The translations under genes were made by a program, and so were the position numbers. Under the pieces are notes generated by a model. That model was not told where the DNA came from and searched no databases. It saw only the letters and a list, made by a program, of their open reading frames with translations. 46,268 nucleotides of DNA from an uncultured Sutterella sp. (lineage in GTDB: Bacteria > Pseudomonadota > Gammaproteobacteria > Burkholderiales > Burkholderiaceae_F), in the NCBI GenBank assembly GCA_905212345.1, contig CAJMEC010000011.1:1-46268 (forward strand), written 5' to 3'. This document shows, piece after piece, positions 34,224 to 42,380 of the stretch; position 1 is the first letter of the stretch, and each line of letters opens with the position of its first letter.

Positions 34224-34262
34224 AACCAAAAAGAGGCGGTACGTAACTTGCCACCTCTTTTC
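34224..34262 (-). terminator. Terminator of the homoserine dehydrogenase gene
   Basis: AAAAGAGG and CCTCTTTT arms with inner pairing form a hairpin 15 bases after the stop; on the minus strand TTTTTGG follows. Confidence 0.8.
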
Positions 34263-34276
34263 TGGTTAAGTTGAAG

Positions 34277-35545
34277 CTAATTAATGTTTTTTTCAATACG
34301 AAAACGCGTAATTGAAAGTTGATTGGAATATGTTTGAGAAAGTTCCGTTAAGGCTTTTTGTAAAGTTTTTTCTGCAATTTCTTGTGTCATGAGAACAAAG
34401 TTTTCGTTAGTTTGTTCAATTTTTTCAACGGAAATATGATGTTTTTCCAGTGTAGCTAAGACTTGATCAGTTAAATCATTCAAGCTAACAGAATTAAATC
34501 GAATGTAGTTCTTATTTCTTTTCTCTTTGTTATCCAAGAAAGTTACAACGGCGGAGGAGTTCGATTTGGCGATGCTTTTATGTCCTTTGGCAATATCTAT
34601 GACATCTGCAAGAACTGCGCTGGCGGTTGCTTCACCTCCGGCGCCAGCCCCGTAAAAGAGGGTTTTGCCAACAGCGTCACCCACTATCTCAACGGCATTC
34701 ATGGCGTCACTAACTTGGGCCAGAATGCTGTTTTGAGGAATAAAGGTTGGTGCAACCTGAAAAGAGAGATAATTATTGGTTTTCTCTACAGTAGCTAGCA
34801 ATTTAACAACAAAACCTAGTTTTTGAGCGAATTGGATGTCAATGGAAGAAATTCCTTTGATACCTTCAACAGCTGTCATATCAAAGTGGAAGGGAACGCC
34901 AAAAGCCAATGATGTCAAAATCGACAATTTATGCCCAGTATCTAACCCTTCGATATCAAAGGTAGGGTCGGCCTCTGCGTAGCCTAACTGCTGAGCGTTT
35001 TTTAATGCTTCTGCAAAAGAAAGAGGCGTTTTATGCATAGCGCTCAAAATATAGTTACATGTGCCGTTGAGAATCCCGGAAATTTTAGAAATTTGATTGC
35101 CCGCAAGTCCTTCCCGTAATGCTTTGATAACGGGAATACCGCCGGCAACCGAGGCTTCAAAGAAAACGGAGTGATTTTGCTTTTGAGCTTCTTTAAAGAT
35201 TTCATCGCCATGTGTGGCTAACAGAGCTTTATTTGCGGTAACAACATCTTTTCCATTTTTTAAGGCATTCAAAATAAATGTTTTCGCAGGTTCAATGCCT
35301 CCCATTACTTCAATGACAACAGCAATTGAAGGATCGTCAATAATTGTATTTAACTCGTTGCTGGCGATGGCATTTCCTTGTGTTTGTAAGATGACCTTAT
35401 CAGTTTTTCTGCAAACTACTCTTTTAATTTCAATCTGTTTACCTGCTCGAGCATGAATTAACTCAGAGTTTCGTTTTAAGACTTTGTAGACAGAGCTGCC
35501 TACTGTACCGAATCCTGCCATGCCAACAATGAGTTTTTCTGACAT
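34277..35545 (-). CDS. hom: Homoserine dehydrogenase
   Basis: 422 residues. NAD(P)-binding GMAGFGTVGSSV at the start (8-19), VIEVMGGIEPAKTFILNALKNGKDVVTANKALLATHG, the catalytic SGILNGTCNYILSAM and GYAEADPTFDIEGLDTGHKLSIL segments, YGAGAGGEATASAVLADVID, and a C-terminal ACT-like regulatory region (about 350-420). It reduces aspartate semialdehyde to homoserine for threonine and methionine. No attenuator peptide was seen upstream. It stands alone here, with no thrB or thrC next to it. Confidence 0.96.
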   Translation of the reverse strand: MSEKLIVGMAGFGTVGSSVYKVLKRNSELIHARAGKQIEIKRVVCRKTDKVILQTQGNAIASNELNTIIDDPSIAVVIEVMGGIEPAKTFILNALKNGKDVVTANKALLATHGDEIFKEAQKQNHSVFFEASVAGGIPVIKALREGLAGNQISKISGILNGTCNYILSAMHKTPLSFAEALKNAQQLGYAEADPTFDIEGLDTGHKLSILTSLAFGVPFHFDMTAVEGIKGISSIDIQFAQKLGFVVKLLATVEKTNNYLSFQVAPTFIPQNSILAQVSDAMNAVEIVGDAVGKTLFYGAGAGGEATASAVLADVIDIAKGHKSIAKSNSSAVVTFLDNKEKRNKNYIRFNSVSLNDLTDQVLATLEKHHISVEKIEQTNENFVLMTQEIAEKTLQKALTELSQTYSNQLSITRFRIEKNIN

Positions 35546-36100
35546 TTGAAATCCTTTCTTTCAGAATATGTTCCATTCTAGCCTAGGATGAAAATGCATT
35601 TTATATTTCGGTAAATTGGAGCCGATTAGTTCTTTTTTGTCGTTATCTTCGATTATTTCTTTCTTGTCAGCGTCGTAAAAATATCTTATCCCCAAGCCAT
35701 CTTACATCTACAGCTCTGTTGTTCCATGAAAACCGTTACGGTTGTGCATGAGTCCTTCACCAAATATTAAGCAAATGTTTTAGCGAACGATGTTCGAGCT
35801 CTTTTGAAGAGTCGATGGTTCCTCAGAGGACGCTTCCGCCAGTCCGAGTACCACGACAAGAAGCTTAAGTCTGGCAGGCCAAGCAGGTCGCGCCAAGCTT
35901 CATCCGAGAGGCTTTTGGAGTTCACCTTAGGTGAGAATGATTAGAAAAATATTCAAAATAGCTTGATCTGGAATTTAAACTTGACTAATATCAAAAAATA
36001 ATAAAGATCTTAACAAAAGATCTTGTTTCTAAAATCAAACTGGCATCTCTGGCACCAGCAGTGATCCGCCCGTTGGACGAATCTAGAAAGGAGCTCCTTT
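35546..36100. other. Intergenic region with a possible decayed ORF, upstream of the DASS gene
   Basis: 555 bases between divergent hom and the DASS transporter. From ATG at 35727 a frame on the plus strand runs through one internal stop (35768-35770) to a stop at 35942-35944. The 57 codons after the internal stop encode a basic peptide containing ALLKSRWFLRGRF. It looks like a gene remnant, perhaps of a transposase, but the family is not recognised. The last 130 bases are AT-rich and likely contain the DASS promoter. Confidence 0.3.
36087..36100. promoter_or_regulatory. Palindromic ribosome-binding site of the DASS gene
   Basis: AAAGGAGCTCCTTT, a perfect 14-base palindrome, ends directly at the ATG. 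AAGGAG is the ribosome site and the other half is its complement, so intermolecular or local pairing could hide it. It may be chance. Confidence 0.4.
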
Positions 36101-37630
36101 ATGAAGCACCATGAATCCAGTATTGAAATTGGCGCCATCAGCAACAAATCCAAAGTTATTCCGTTAATTCTCGGTCCGTTGGTTGCATTGCTGTTTTACT
36201 TTATTCTTCCAGAGCAATACACCACTTCAGCCGGGATATCTGAAACCTTTTCTCATGCGGCTCGTGCCTGTGCAGCTATTGTGTTGTGGATGGCCATTTG
36301 GTGGTTTACCGAAGCCGTTCCGATTGCTGTTACTTCCCTTTTGCCTATAGTGCTTTTCCCGCTCTTTGGCGTGATGGGATCGTCAGATACACTCAAAGAG
36401 TACGCAAACGGCACTATTTTCTTATTTTTAGGTGGCTTTTTAATTGCTGCGGGCATTGCTCGGTGGCACTTGGACCGTCGTATTGCATTGTTAACGATTC
36501 GCATCGTCGGAACAAAGCCTCAACAGATCATTTTGGGACTTTTGCTCTCAACGTCTTTCATTTCCGCTTGGGTGAGCAATACAGCTACCGCAGCCATGAT
36601 GGTTCCGATTGCTTTGGCTGTGCTTAAAGTTGTCCGCTCAACCCGAGAAGACTTACCGATAGATCGTGCCGAGCATAATTTCGGAGTCTGTGTCCTATTG
36701 GCTGTCGCATACGGAGCCAGTTTAGGCGGAGTTTTAACATTGATTGGCACGCCGCCCAACGGAATTTTTGCGCGTTTTGTTGAACAAACCTATAACGTTC
36801 CGGTTAGCTTTATAGACTGGATGCTTATTGCCTTGCCCATTGTTGTTGTGATGATTGTCGCGACTCAGCTGTTAATGACAAAAGTTTTATTTAGGGAATT
36901 AGTTAGCGAATTGCCCGGTGGCAAAGATTGGGTTATGCACGAATATTCCAAATTGGGACCGATGTCTCGGGGAGAAAAAATTGTCTTGACGGTTTTTGTG
37001 ACAGCGGCGCTGTTGTGGTGTTTTGGGCCTGTGATTCGCGGTATTCAAATAGGAGATATGACACCGTTTAAACCGTTATCTGATACGGTTATTGCAATGG
37101 GAGCCGGGATTATTTTATTTATTATCCCCGTCGACTATAAACGTGGGGTGCACGCCTTGGATTGGTCCAGTGCGAGCGATACGGTTGCTTGGGACGTTTT
37201 GTTGTTATTCGGCGGTGGTCTGTCTATGGCTGCGGCTATTCAAAAGACAGGCTTGGCGGATATTATCGGGGCGCAAGCAACGTTCTTGTCATCGCTACCG
37301 GAAGTTGCTGCAATTAGCGGTCTTACAACATTAACGGTTTTTGCTTCTGAATTTACCTCCAATACAGCGCTTGCTGCGACCATGATGCCTTTGGTTGCGG
37401 CCGTCGCCAATTCCATCGGCATGCATCCCGAAGCGCTTTTGGTGGCAACAACGTTCGGTGCATCTCTTGCGTTTATGATGCCTGTTGGTACTCCTCCTAA
37501 CGCCATTATTTTTGGGACCGGGCGAATCCGAATTGCAGAGATGATTCGCGCGGGCTTTTGGCTTAATGTTTGCGGTATAGTGGTTGTCACAATCATCTGC
37601 TCTATTTTTACTGTCGGAATAATTCCGTAA
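36101..37630 (+). CDS. DASS-family (SLC13) sodium:anion symporter
   Basis: 509 residues with about twelve spans. The DASS hallmarks are MAIWWFTEAVPIAVTSLLPIVLFPLFG, the two Na/substrate-binding SNT motifs SNTATAAMM (about 160-168) and a second SNTALAATMMPL in the latter half, and FGASLAFMMPVGTPPNAIIFG. Such carriers import C4-dicarboxylates, citrate or sulfate. The exact anion is not visible. Strong palindromic ribosome site; terminator follows at 37651. With the DcuC-like carrier it suggests heavy use of organic acids. Confidence 0.94.
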   Translation: MKHHESSIEIGAISNKSKVIPLILGPLVALLFYFILPEQYTTSAGISETFSHAARACAAIVLWMAIWWFTEAVPIAVTSLLPIVLFPLFGVMGSSDTLKEYANGTIFLFLGGFLIAAGIARWHLDRRIALLTIRIVGTKPQQIILGLLLSTSFISAWVSNTATAAMMVPIALAVLKVVRSTREDLPIDRAEHNFGVCVLLAVAYGASLGGVLTLIGTPPNGIFARFVEQTYNVPVSFIDWMLIALPIVVVMIVATQLLMTKVLFRELVSELPGGKDWVMHEYSKLGPMSRGEKIVLTVFVTAALLWCFGPVIRGIQIGDMTPFKPLSDTVIAMGAGIILFIIPVDYKRGVHALDWSSASDTVAWDVLLLFGGGLSMAAAIQKTGLADIIGAQATFLSSLPEVAAISGLTTLTVFASEFTSNTALAATMMPLVAAVANSIGMHPEALLVATTFGASLAFMMPVGTPPNAIIFGTGRIRIAEMIRAGFWLNVCGIVVVTIICSIFTVGIIP

Positions 37631-37650
37631 TACAGTCCACATAAATTTAA

Positions 37651-37690
37651 ACATTTTGGGCGTTTAAAACGCCCAAAAATGTTTTAATAA
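37651..37690 (+). terminator. Terminator after the DASS gene
   Basis: ACATTTTGGGCG pairs with CGCCCAAAAATGT in a hairpin followed by TTTTAAT. Confidence 0.88.
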
Positions 37691-37724
37691 CCTTGCAATT
37701 ATGGATACTATCTATTGATACTAT

Positions 37725-37746
37725 TTTATTGTAGGAGCACAATAAA
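37725..37746. promoter_or_regulatory. Inverted repeat upstream of ppk2
   Basis: TTTATTGT and ACAATAAA are perfect 8-bp arms around AGGAGC, 34 bases upstream of the ppk2 ATG and overlapping likely promoter DNA. A candidate operator of unknown regulator. Confidence 0.35.
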
Positions 37747-37779
37747 TAGATATTCTCTTTTTTCTTTGGATCATAAATC

Positions 37780-38889
37780 ATGACCGAAAATTCGAAAAAC
37801 ACAGTTAAGTCCAAACGTGGTCCTTATCGAAGCCAACTTGTTTCCAGAGGCGATGTTTCTCACGCTCGTGCGACCGATGAAGTGCAAGACATTGTGACCG
37901 ATGAAACAACGGAAGCAGCTAATCAAAAAGAATTGGAAGCATTGGGGACTATTCTCAAGGGTGAAGCTCCAGCAGACCGTATTCGTTTGTTGCGTCTTTT
38001 GCTTCGCCAAGAACGTCTAAATTACGCGGCAACCAGTTCGCGAGTGGATAATCCCGATGATATTTTGGTTAAGGATTGGCGCACTGGCGTCTATCCGTAC
38101 AAAAATCGCCTTAACCGTAAAACATACGAGAAGGAAAAGTTTGCCCTTCAAGTGGAATTGTTGAAGTTGCAAGCTTGGGTCAAAGAGACCGGTCAGCGTG
38201 TCGTTATTCTTTTTGAAGGCCGGGATGCGGCGGGCAAAGGCGGCACTATTAAGCGCTTCATGGAGCACATGAATCCTCGTGGCGCTCGCGTTGTGGCTTT
38301 GGAAAAGCCGAATGAACGGGAATTGGGTCAGTGGTATTTTCAACGCTACGTTGAACATCTTCCGACTCGTGGGGAAATGGTTCTTTTTGACCGTTCTTGG
38401 TACAACCGCGCAGGTGTTGAAAGAGTCATGGGTTTTTGCAACGAGCAGCAATATGACCGCTTTATGAAAGAGTGCCCGGAATTTGAACGTAATCTTGTTC
38501 ATAACGGTATCTACATTATTAAGTTCTGGTTTTCAGTGAGCCGTGATGAACAGCGTCGTCGCTTCAAAGAACGAAAAATTCACCCGTTAAAACGTTGGAA
38601 ATTGTCTCCGATAGATGTCGCATCGTTGTCAAAGTGGGATGATTACACTCGTGCAAAAGAAATGATGTTCTTGAACACGGATACGGTGGAGTGCCCTTGG
38701 ATTGTCGTAAAGAGTGATGATAAAAAACGCGCGCGTCTTAATGCTATGCGTTATGTGTTACACCTCTTGCCCTATACGAACAAAAACGAAAATGCGATCG
38801 GTCCCGTGGATCCACTTATCGTTGGTCGTGCCAATATTGTTTTTGAGCAAGGCGAAGAACCGTCCATCACAGCGGCACCGAAAAAATAA
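37780..38889 (+). CDS. ppk2: Polyphosphate kinase 2
   Basis: 369 residues. The PPK2 core has Walker A FEGRDAAGKGG (about 145-155), the lid-region RVVALEKPNERELGQWYFQRYVEHLP, Walker B MVLFDRSWYNRAGVERVMGFC and WKLSPIDVASLSKWDDYTRAKE. It transfers phosphate between polyphosphate and nucleotides. The first 85 residues are a hydrophilic, charged extension. A single PPK2 domain fits class I (NDP phosphorylation) by size, but class cannot be decided by eye. Single gene with its own terminator. Confidence 0.95.
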   Translation: MTENSKNTVKSKRGPYRSQLVSRGDVSHARATDEVQDIVTDETTEAANQKELEALGTILKGEAPADRIRLLRLLLRQERLNYAATSSRVDNPDDILVKDWRTGVYPYKNRLNRKTYEKEKFALQVELLKLQAWVKETGQRVVILFEGRDAAGKGGTIKRFMEHMNPRGARVVALEKPNERELGQWYFQRYVEHLPTRGEMVLFDRSWYNRAGVERVMGFCNEQQYDRFMKECPEFERNLVHNGIYIIKFWFSVSRDEQRRRFKERKIHPLKRWKLSPIDVASLSKWDDYTRAKEMMFLNTDTVECPWIVVKSDDKKRARLNAMRYVLHLLPYTNKNENAIGPVDPLIVGRANIVFEQGEEPSITAAPKK

Positions 38890-38908
38890 ATTACAACGTT
38901 AGAAACAT

Positions 38909-38957
38909 AAGGACACCAAGCAAACGGTAAGTCGTTTAATTCAGTGTCCTTTTTTGT
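38909..38957 (+). terminator. Terminator after ppk2
   Basis: AAGGACAC (38909-38916) pairs with GTGTCCTT (38944-38951), followed by TTTTTG. Confidence 0.85.
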
Positions 38958-38996
38958 TAGGAAGAAGTTTGACTATATTCGATTTATTTAATATAG

Positions 38997-39008
38997 TTCG
39001 ATATCGAA
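38997..39008. promoter_or_regulatory. MarR-type operator, copy 1
   Basis: Palindrome TTCGATATCGAA lies 14 bases upstream of the MarR gene start, next to AT-rich promoter DNA. The same 12 bases recur ahead of the cupin gene, supporting autoregulation by the MarR protein. Confidence 0.7.
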
Positions 39009-39021
39009 TTAAAGAGGAATC

Positions 39022-39441
39022 ATGAAATCGTATTTATCCATTTTTTCCGATGCTGCGAAGCTTCGCGATAAAGGTAACGCTTATATTCTTGCGTCGTTAG
39101 ATCGAGCCGGACTAAAGGGAATTGTTCCCAGTCATGGAGATGTCTTGGTTCAACTTTTTACTAAAGGCGCGTGCAATATGGGGGATTTGGCTCGTAGTGT
39201 CAAACGTAGCAAATCCACTGTAACAGTTTTAGTGGATAAGTTGGAAAAAGCAGGGTACGTTCAAAAACAATGTGATCCTAAGGATAGTCGCGGAACTTTA
39301 GTTTCTTTGACAGAAAAAGGGCTGGAGTTGGAGCCTATTTTCGAGGAAATTTCAGAGGGCCTCAACCGACTCATTACAGAGAATTTGACTGAAGAAGAAA
39401 TCAAAACGTTGGGAAGGTTAATTAGAAAATGTGTTGATTGA
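39022..39441 (+). CDS. MarR-family transcriptional regulator
   Basis: 139 residues. The winged helix-turn-helix is clear: GNMGDLARSVKRSKSTVTVLVDKLEKAGYVQKQCDPKDSRGTLVSLTEKG (about 51-100; the internal C at 50 and 87 could be redox-sensitive). A DxR wing motif (DPKDSRG) is conserved. It is expected to bind the TTCGATATCGAA sites ahead of itself and of the cupin gene at 39510 and respond to a small ligand. Strong ribosome site GAGGA. Gap of 68 bases to the cupin gene. Confidence 0.92.
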   Translation: MKSYLSIFSDAAKLRDKGNAYILASLDRAGLKGIVPSHGDVLVQLFTKGACNMGDLARSVKRSKSTVTVLVDKLEKAGYVQKQCDPKDSRGTLVSLTEKGLELEPIFEEISEGLNRLITENLTEEEIKTLGRLIRKCVD

Positions 39442-39480
39442 CGGAATGGTCAACTAATACTAACCCTTGTTTTTATTAAA

Positions 39481-39496
39481 AGTTCGATATCGAACT
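39481..39496. promoter_or_regulatory. MarR-type operator, copy 2
   Basis: AGTTCGATATCGAACT is a perfect 16-base palindrome containing the 12-base core seen upstream of the MarR gene. It lies 13 bases upstream of the cupin ATG and just ahead of its ribosome site. Confidence 0.75.
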
Positions 39497-39509
39497 AAAG
39501 GAGACGAAA

Positions 39510-39896
39510 ATGAAAAATGCAAAATTGCAACATGTAGATATGACGGCTGGCCGCACAGAACTTCACGAACTTTTATCTTTGAGTGGAACCGAAGTCTCGA
39601 TAAATAATCTGCCTGCTGGCATGAGTATCCCTTTTGTTCATGCCCATACAAATAATGAGGAGCTTTATATTGTTTTGTCAGGGAAGGGATCCTTTTTCGT
39701 CGACGGTGAAGCATTCCTTATTTCTGAAGGAGACTGTTTGCGAGTAGATCCCAAAGGTGAGCGTTGTTTAAAGGCTGCAGACGACAGCGCTTTGTGTTAC
39801 CTTTGTATCCAAAGCAGGGCGGGCAGCTTGCAAGGCTATACGATGTCGGATGGGATCATTTCAGAAGAATTTAAAAAGCCGTCTTGGTTGAAGTAG
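39510..39896 (+). CDS. Single-domain cupin protein
   Basis: 128 residues. The cupin motif is GMSIPFVHAHTNNEELYIVLSGKGSFFVDGE (about 38-68) with the HxH and Glu ligands of the first motif, and GDCLRVDPKGERCLKAAD as the second, in which the usual His is missing (Arg/Cys region). It is a small metal-binding barrel of unknown reaction, perhaps an isomerase or a sensor. AAGGAG ribosome site. Controlled with the MarR gene. Directly downstream is the TnpB element and an MFS remnant, which may once have been the third gene of this operon. Confidence 0.85.
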   Translation: MKNAKLQHVDMTAGRTELHELLSLSGTEVSINNLPAGMSIPFVHAHTNNEELYIVLSGKGSFFVDGEAFLISEGDCLRVDPKGERCLKAADDSALCYLCIQSRAGSLQGYTMSDGIISEEFKKPSWLK

Positions 39897-39986
39897 TTTG
39901 GATTGATAGAGAGCTAACGCCGCAAACCTCTGACTTTGAGTCAGGTGATAAGGCGATCAGTATGAATATCGGTTAGGATAGCGATC

Positions 39987-41498
39987 ATGAAATCGAATAC
40001 TCCTACATTTGTCATCGAGCTGCCGCTGTGTGTGAACGATCAGCAAAATCGTTTTCTCACTCAGGCGTTCGAGTTTGGGCGGACGTTGTATAACGCCACG
40101 CTCGGCTCCGCTTTAGGCAGACTCCAACGAATGCGGGAGAGTCTGCCGTGGCGCCAAACGCGTTCAATGCCCCAAGGCAGAGAACGCAGCAAACGCTTTT
40201 CCGATCTGCAAAAAGCCTATGGTTTAACCGAAAACGGTCTAAGAACAATAGCAAATAACCACCGCAAGGCCAGCGGTCGCAACGACATCGGGGCTCACGA
40301 AGCCCAGTGTGTCGGACGAACTGTTTGGCGCGCGTTGGAGCGCTATATGTTCTTAGGTGCTGGTAAACCACGCTTTAAGTCCTATCGTCAAGGACTCAAT
40401 TCCATTGAAGGAACGGATAATCGCGAAATCATGTTCAAGCCTGACCGCCAATCAATTGTTTGGCGCAAACAGGTCATGAAACTAATGATTCCAGATACCT
40501 CCTACTTCAAGGAAGCCTTGGCCGATCCTATCGAGCCGACTCAAACCAAACGCATTAAGTATTGCCGTATTGTCCGTCGGACACTCAACGGCAAGAAGCG
40601 TTGGTTCGCGCAAATCTGTCTGGAGGGGATGCCCCCTGTTAGAAAGATCTACGCGCCAAGGTTGGAAGTGATAGGAATAGATCCGGGACCAAGCGGCTTG
40701 GCTTATTTCCATCCGCAGAAAGCGGGACTTGTTCGGGGCGCACCGAATGTGGATATGCAGGAAAAAGCGATCCGCCGATTGCAGCGCAAAATCGACCGAT
40801 CCAGACGGGCGAACAATCCTGATCATTTCAATGCGGACGGGACGGCGAAGCCGTCTCCGACGTCTTGGAAGATTAGTCGTCGGATGGAAAAACTCCAAGT
40901 AAAGTTGGCTGAACACCATCGGTGTTTGGCGGCCACGCGCAAGCGTGATCACGGAGAGCTGGCGAATTTTCTGCTGCAACGAGCAGGCACGATCAAGATC
41001 GAAAAGAACAGTTACCGTTCGTATCAACGAACCTTTGGGAAATCAACGGCAAGGACAGGCATGGGAACGTTTGTCAGTCGCTTGAAGCGTTCGGCTGAAA
41101 GAGCTAACAGTCAAGTGATTGAATTAAACGCCTATGAGCTGAAATTGTCGCAATACGATCCTGCCACGGACACGTACCGAAAGAAGGCGTTGAAAGAGCG
41201 GTGGCATCGCTGGGGCGAGACAGACATTCTGGTTCAACGGGATGTGATGTCAGCGTTCTTAGCGTGCCATGCGACGGAAAAAGGGCATGACCGAACCCGC
41301 TTGTTAAACGAGTGGGCGACTGCGGAAGCGCTGTTGAGCGATAGCGGTCTATGCCGACATGAACTTCGTAACGATCAAGGAACGTCGAAAGAGGTTCCGA
41401 GACTCACGAGTCCGGAGGTTGAAAAGCCGAAGGAGCGGATAAGGAGTTTATCGCGAACACTTTGTGCAAAAAGTGACGTCAAGCCGAGCGCTGCGTGA
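39987..41498 (+). CDS. tnpB: TnpB-like RNA-guided nuclease, zinc-ribbon-less type
   Basis: 503 residues, longer than usual TnpB (about 400). RuvC motifs are present: GIDPGPSG (Asp232), IKIEKNSYRSYQRTFGKS (Glu339) and VQRDVMSAFLA (Asp419). The four-Cys zinc ribbon that normally lies between the last two motifs is absent; the region reads KLSQYDPATDTYRKK and ERWHRWGETD. The N-terminal half (about 1-220) has the wedge/REC-like part. In this family the protein uses an RNA encoded at the element's 3' end to cut DNA beside TTGAT-like motifs, helping retain the element. Activity here is unproven, though all three acidic residues are kept. AGGA precedes the ATG. Confidence 0.88.
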   Translation: MKSNTPTFVIELPLCVNDQQNRFLTQAFEFGRTLYNATLGSALGRLQRMRESLPWRQTRSMPQGRERSKRFSDLQKAYGLTENGLRTIANNHRKASGRNDIGAHEAQCVGRTVWRALERYMFLGAGKPRFKSYRQGLNSIEGTDNREIMFKPDRQSIVWRKQVMKLMIPDTSYFKEALADPIEPTQTKRIKYCRIVRRTLNGKKRWFAQICLEGMPPVRKIYAPRLEVIGIDPGPSGLAYFHPQKAGLVRGAPNVDMQEKAIRRLQRKIDRSRRANNPDHFNADGTAKPSPTSWKISRRMEKLQVKLAEHHRCLAATRKRDHGELANFLLQRAGTIKIEKNSYRSYQRTFGKSTARTGMGTFVSRLKRSAERANSQVIELNAYELKLSQYDPATDTYRKKALKERWHRWGETDILVQRDVMSAFLACHATEKGHDRTRLLNEWATAEALLSDSGLCRHELRNDQGTSKEVPRLTSPEVEKPKERIRSLSRTLCAKSDVKPSAA

Positions 41499-41566
41499 GC
41501 ATCTCCGCCTGAAAAGCTTTTTGTTGGTCAAAGTGAATCCTTCGTATTCATACGAGGGAGCTTCAA
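41400..41566 (+). ncRNA. Predicted omegaRNA scaffold at the TnpB right end
   Basis: By analogy with known TnpB elements, the guide RNA covers the end of the tnpB ORF and the right end. A hairpin CCTTCGTA-TTCA-TACGAGGG (41539-41558, one G-T pair) lies at the expected place just before the TTCAA boundary. The guide would start at 41567 (GTTTCGATGAATG...), i.e. within the MFS remnant. The 5' limit is a guess. Confidence 0.45.
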
Positions 41567-42364
41567 GTTTCGATGAATGTACACGCTGTTGAAGTAGATC
41601 ATCGAAGCGAAAAACGCTTGATTGCTGGGTTTCACGCCCTTTATTCTTTAGGTAGTGTAATTGGCGCTTTAGCTATGGCCATCCTTCTCAATGTTGGGAT
41701 TGGGCTGCTTTATGCTGTAGGCGTTTTGTTGCTGATTTGTATCGTTACTTGGGGGTGTGCAGTTAATTCTCTACTACCTGATGCCGGTAAAGCCCAAGGT
41801 GTATCTAAATCATTTGCTTGGCCAAGAGGTTTCGTGCTTTGGTTAGGATTGATTTGTTTTTTGCTTTTTATGATAGAGGGGGCTGTGCTGGACTGGGGCG
41901 GTGTTTTCTTGGTAGAGGAAAAGTCGGCCGCGATTGAAAACGCCGGCTTTGCTTTTGCTGCTTTCTCTACGGCAATGACTCTCATGCGTCTTATCGGTGA
42001 TAAATTAATTGCGTATGCGGGTCCCAGAAATTGTGTGAGATACGGTTGTTTGGTTGGGGCTCTTATGTTGGCTGGATGTGTCCTTTTGTCTCACGTTTGG
42101 CTTGTTATCGTGCTCTTTTTTGCGTTGGGACTGGGGCTTGCCAACGTCATTCCGATTGCCTTTGCCAGTACAGCCAATCAAGACGAAATGCCAATGAGTT
42201 TGGCACTTGCTGCAGTGACGACTTTAGGTTATGCAGGACTTTTGACAGGCCCGGCACTTATTGGATTTATTGCAAAAGTCACTAGTCTTTCCACTGCCTT
42301 ATTGATGCTTGCGGCCTTTTTGGTAATTGTGTCTTTTTCGAGTAATATTTTTCGACAAAAGTAG
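41567..42364 (+). pseudogene. MFS transporter, 3' half only
   Basis: About 265 residues matching the C-terminal two thirds of a sugar/drug-type MFS protein (YbjJ/fucose-permease-like). The frame starts with VSMNVHAVEVDHRSEKRLIAGFHALYSLGSVIGA, the mid-protein segment normally preceded by about 110-130 residues with four spans. The missing part is not upstream of the TnpB element. Eight spans remain. An ATG at 41573 has a weak GGGAG about 12 bases upstream, so some product may be made, but function is unlikely. Confidence 0.85.
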
Positions 42365-42380
42365 ATTTTGGGGAATGTCA

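Larger units (their letters stand above)
39903..41566 (+). mobile_element. IS605/IS1341-type TnpB element (no TnpA)
   Basis: The left end follows TTGAT (39903-39907), the target motif known from ISDra2-type elements, and contains a CTGAC-TTTGA-GTCAG hairpin (39930-39944). The right end is TTCAA at 41562-41566, preceded by an 8-bp hairpin (41539-41558). Joining TTGAT to the right flank (GTTTCGATGAATG) gives an in-frame Asp-Val-Ser-Met-Asn, as expected inside the MFS gene, so the right end is placed with confidence. No direct repeat is expected for this family. The left flank is not MFS sequence, so the left border is less certain. Confidence 0.75.
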
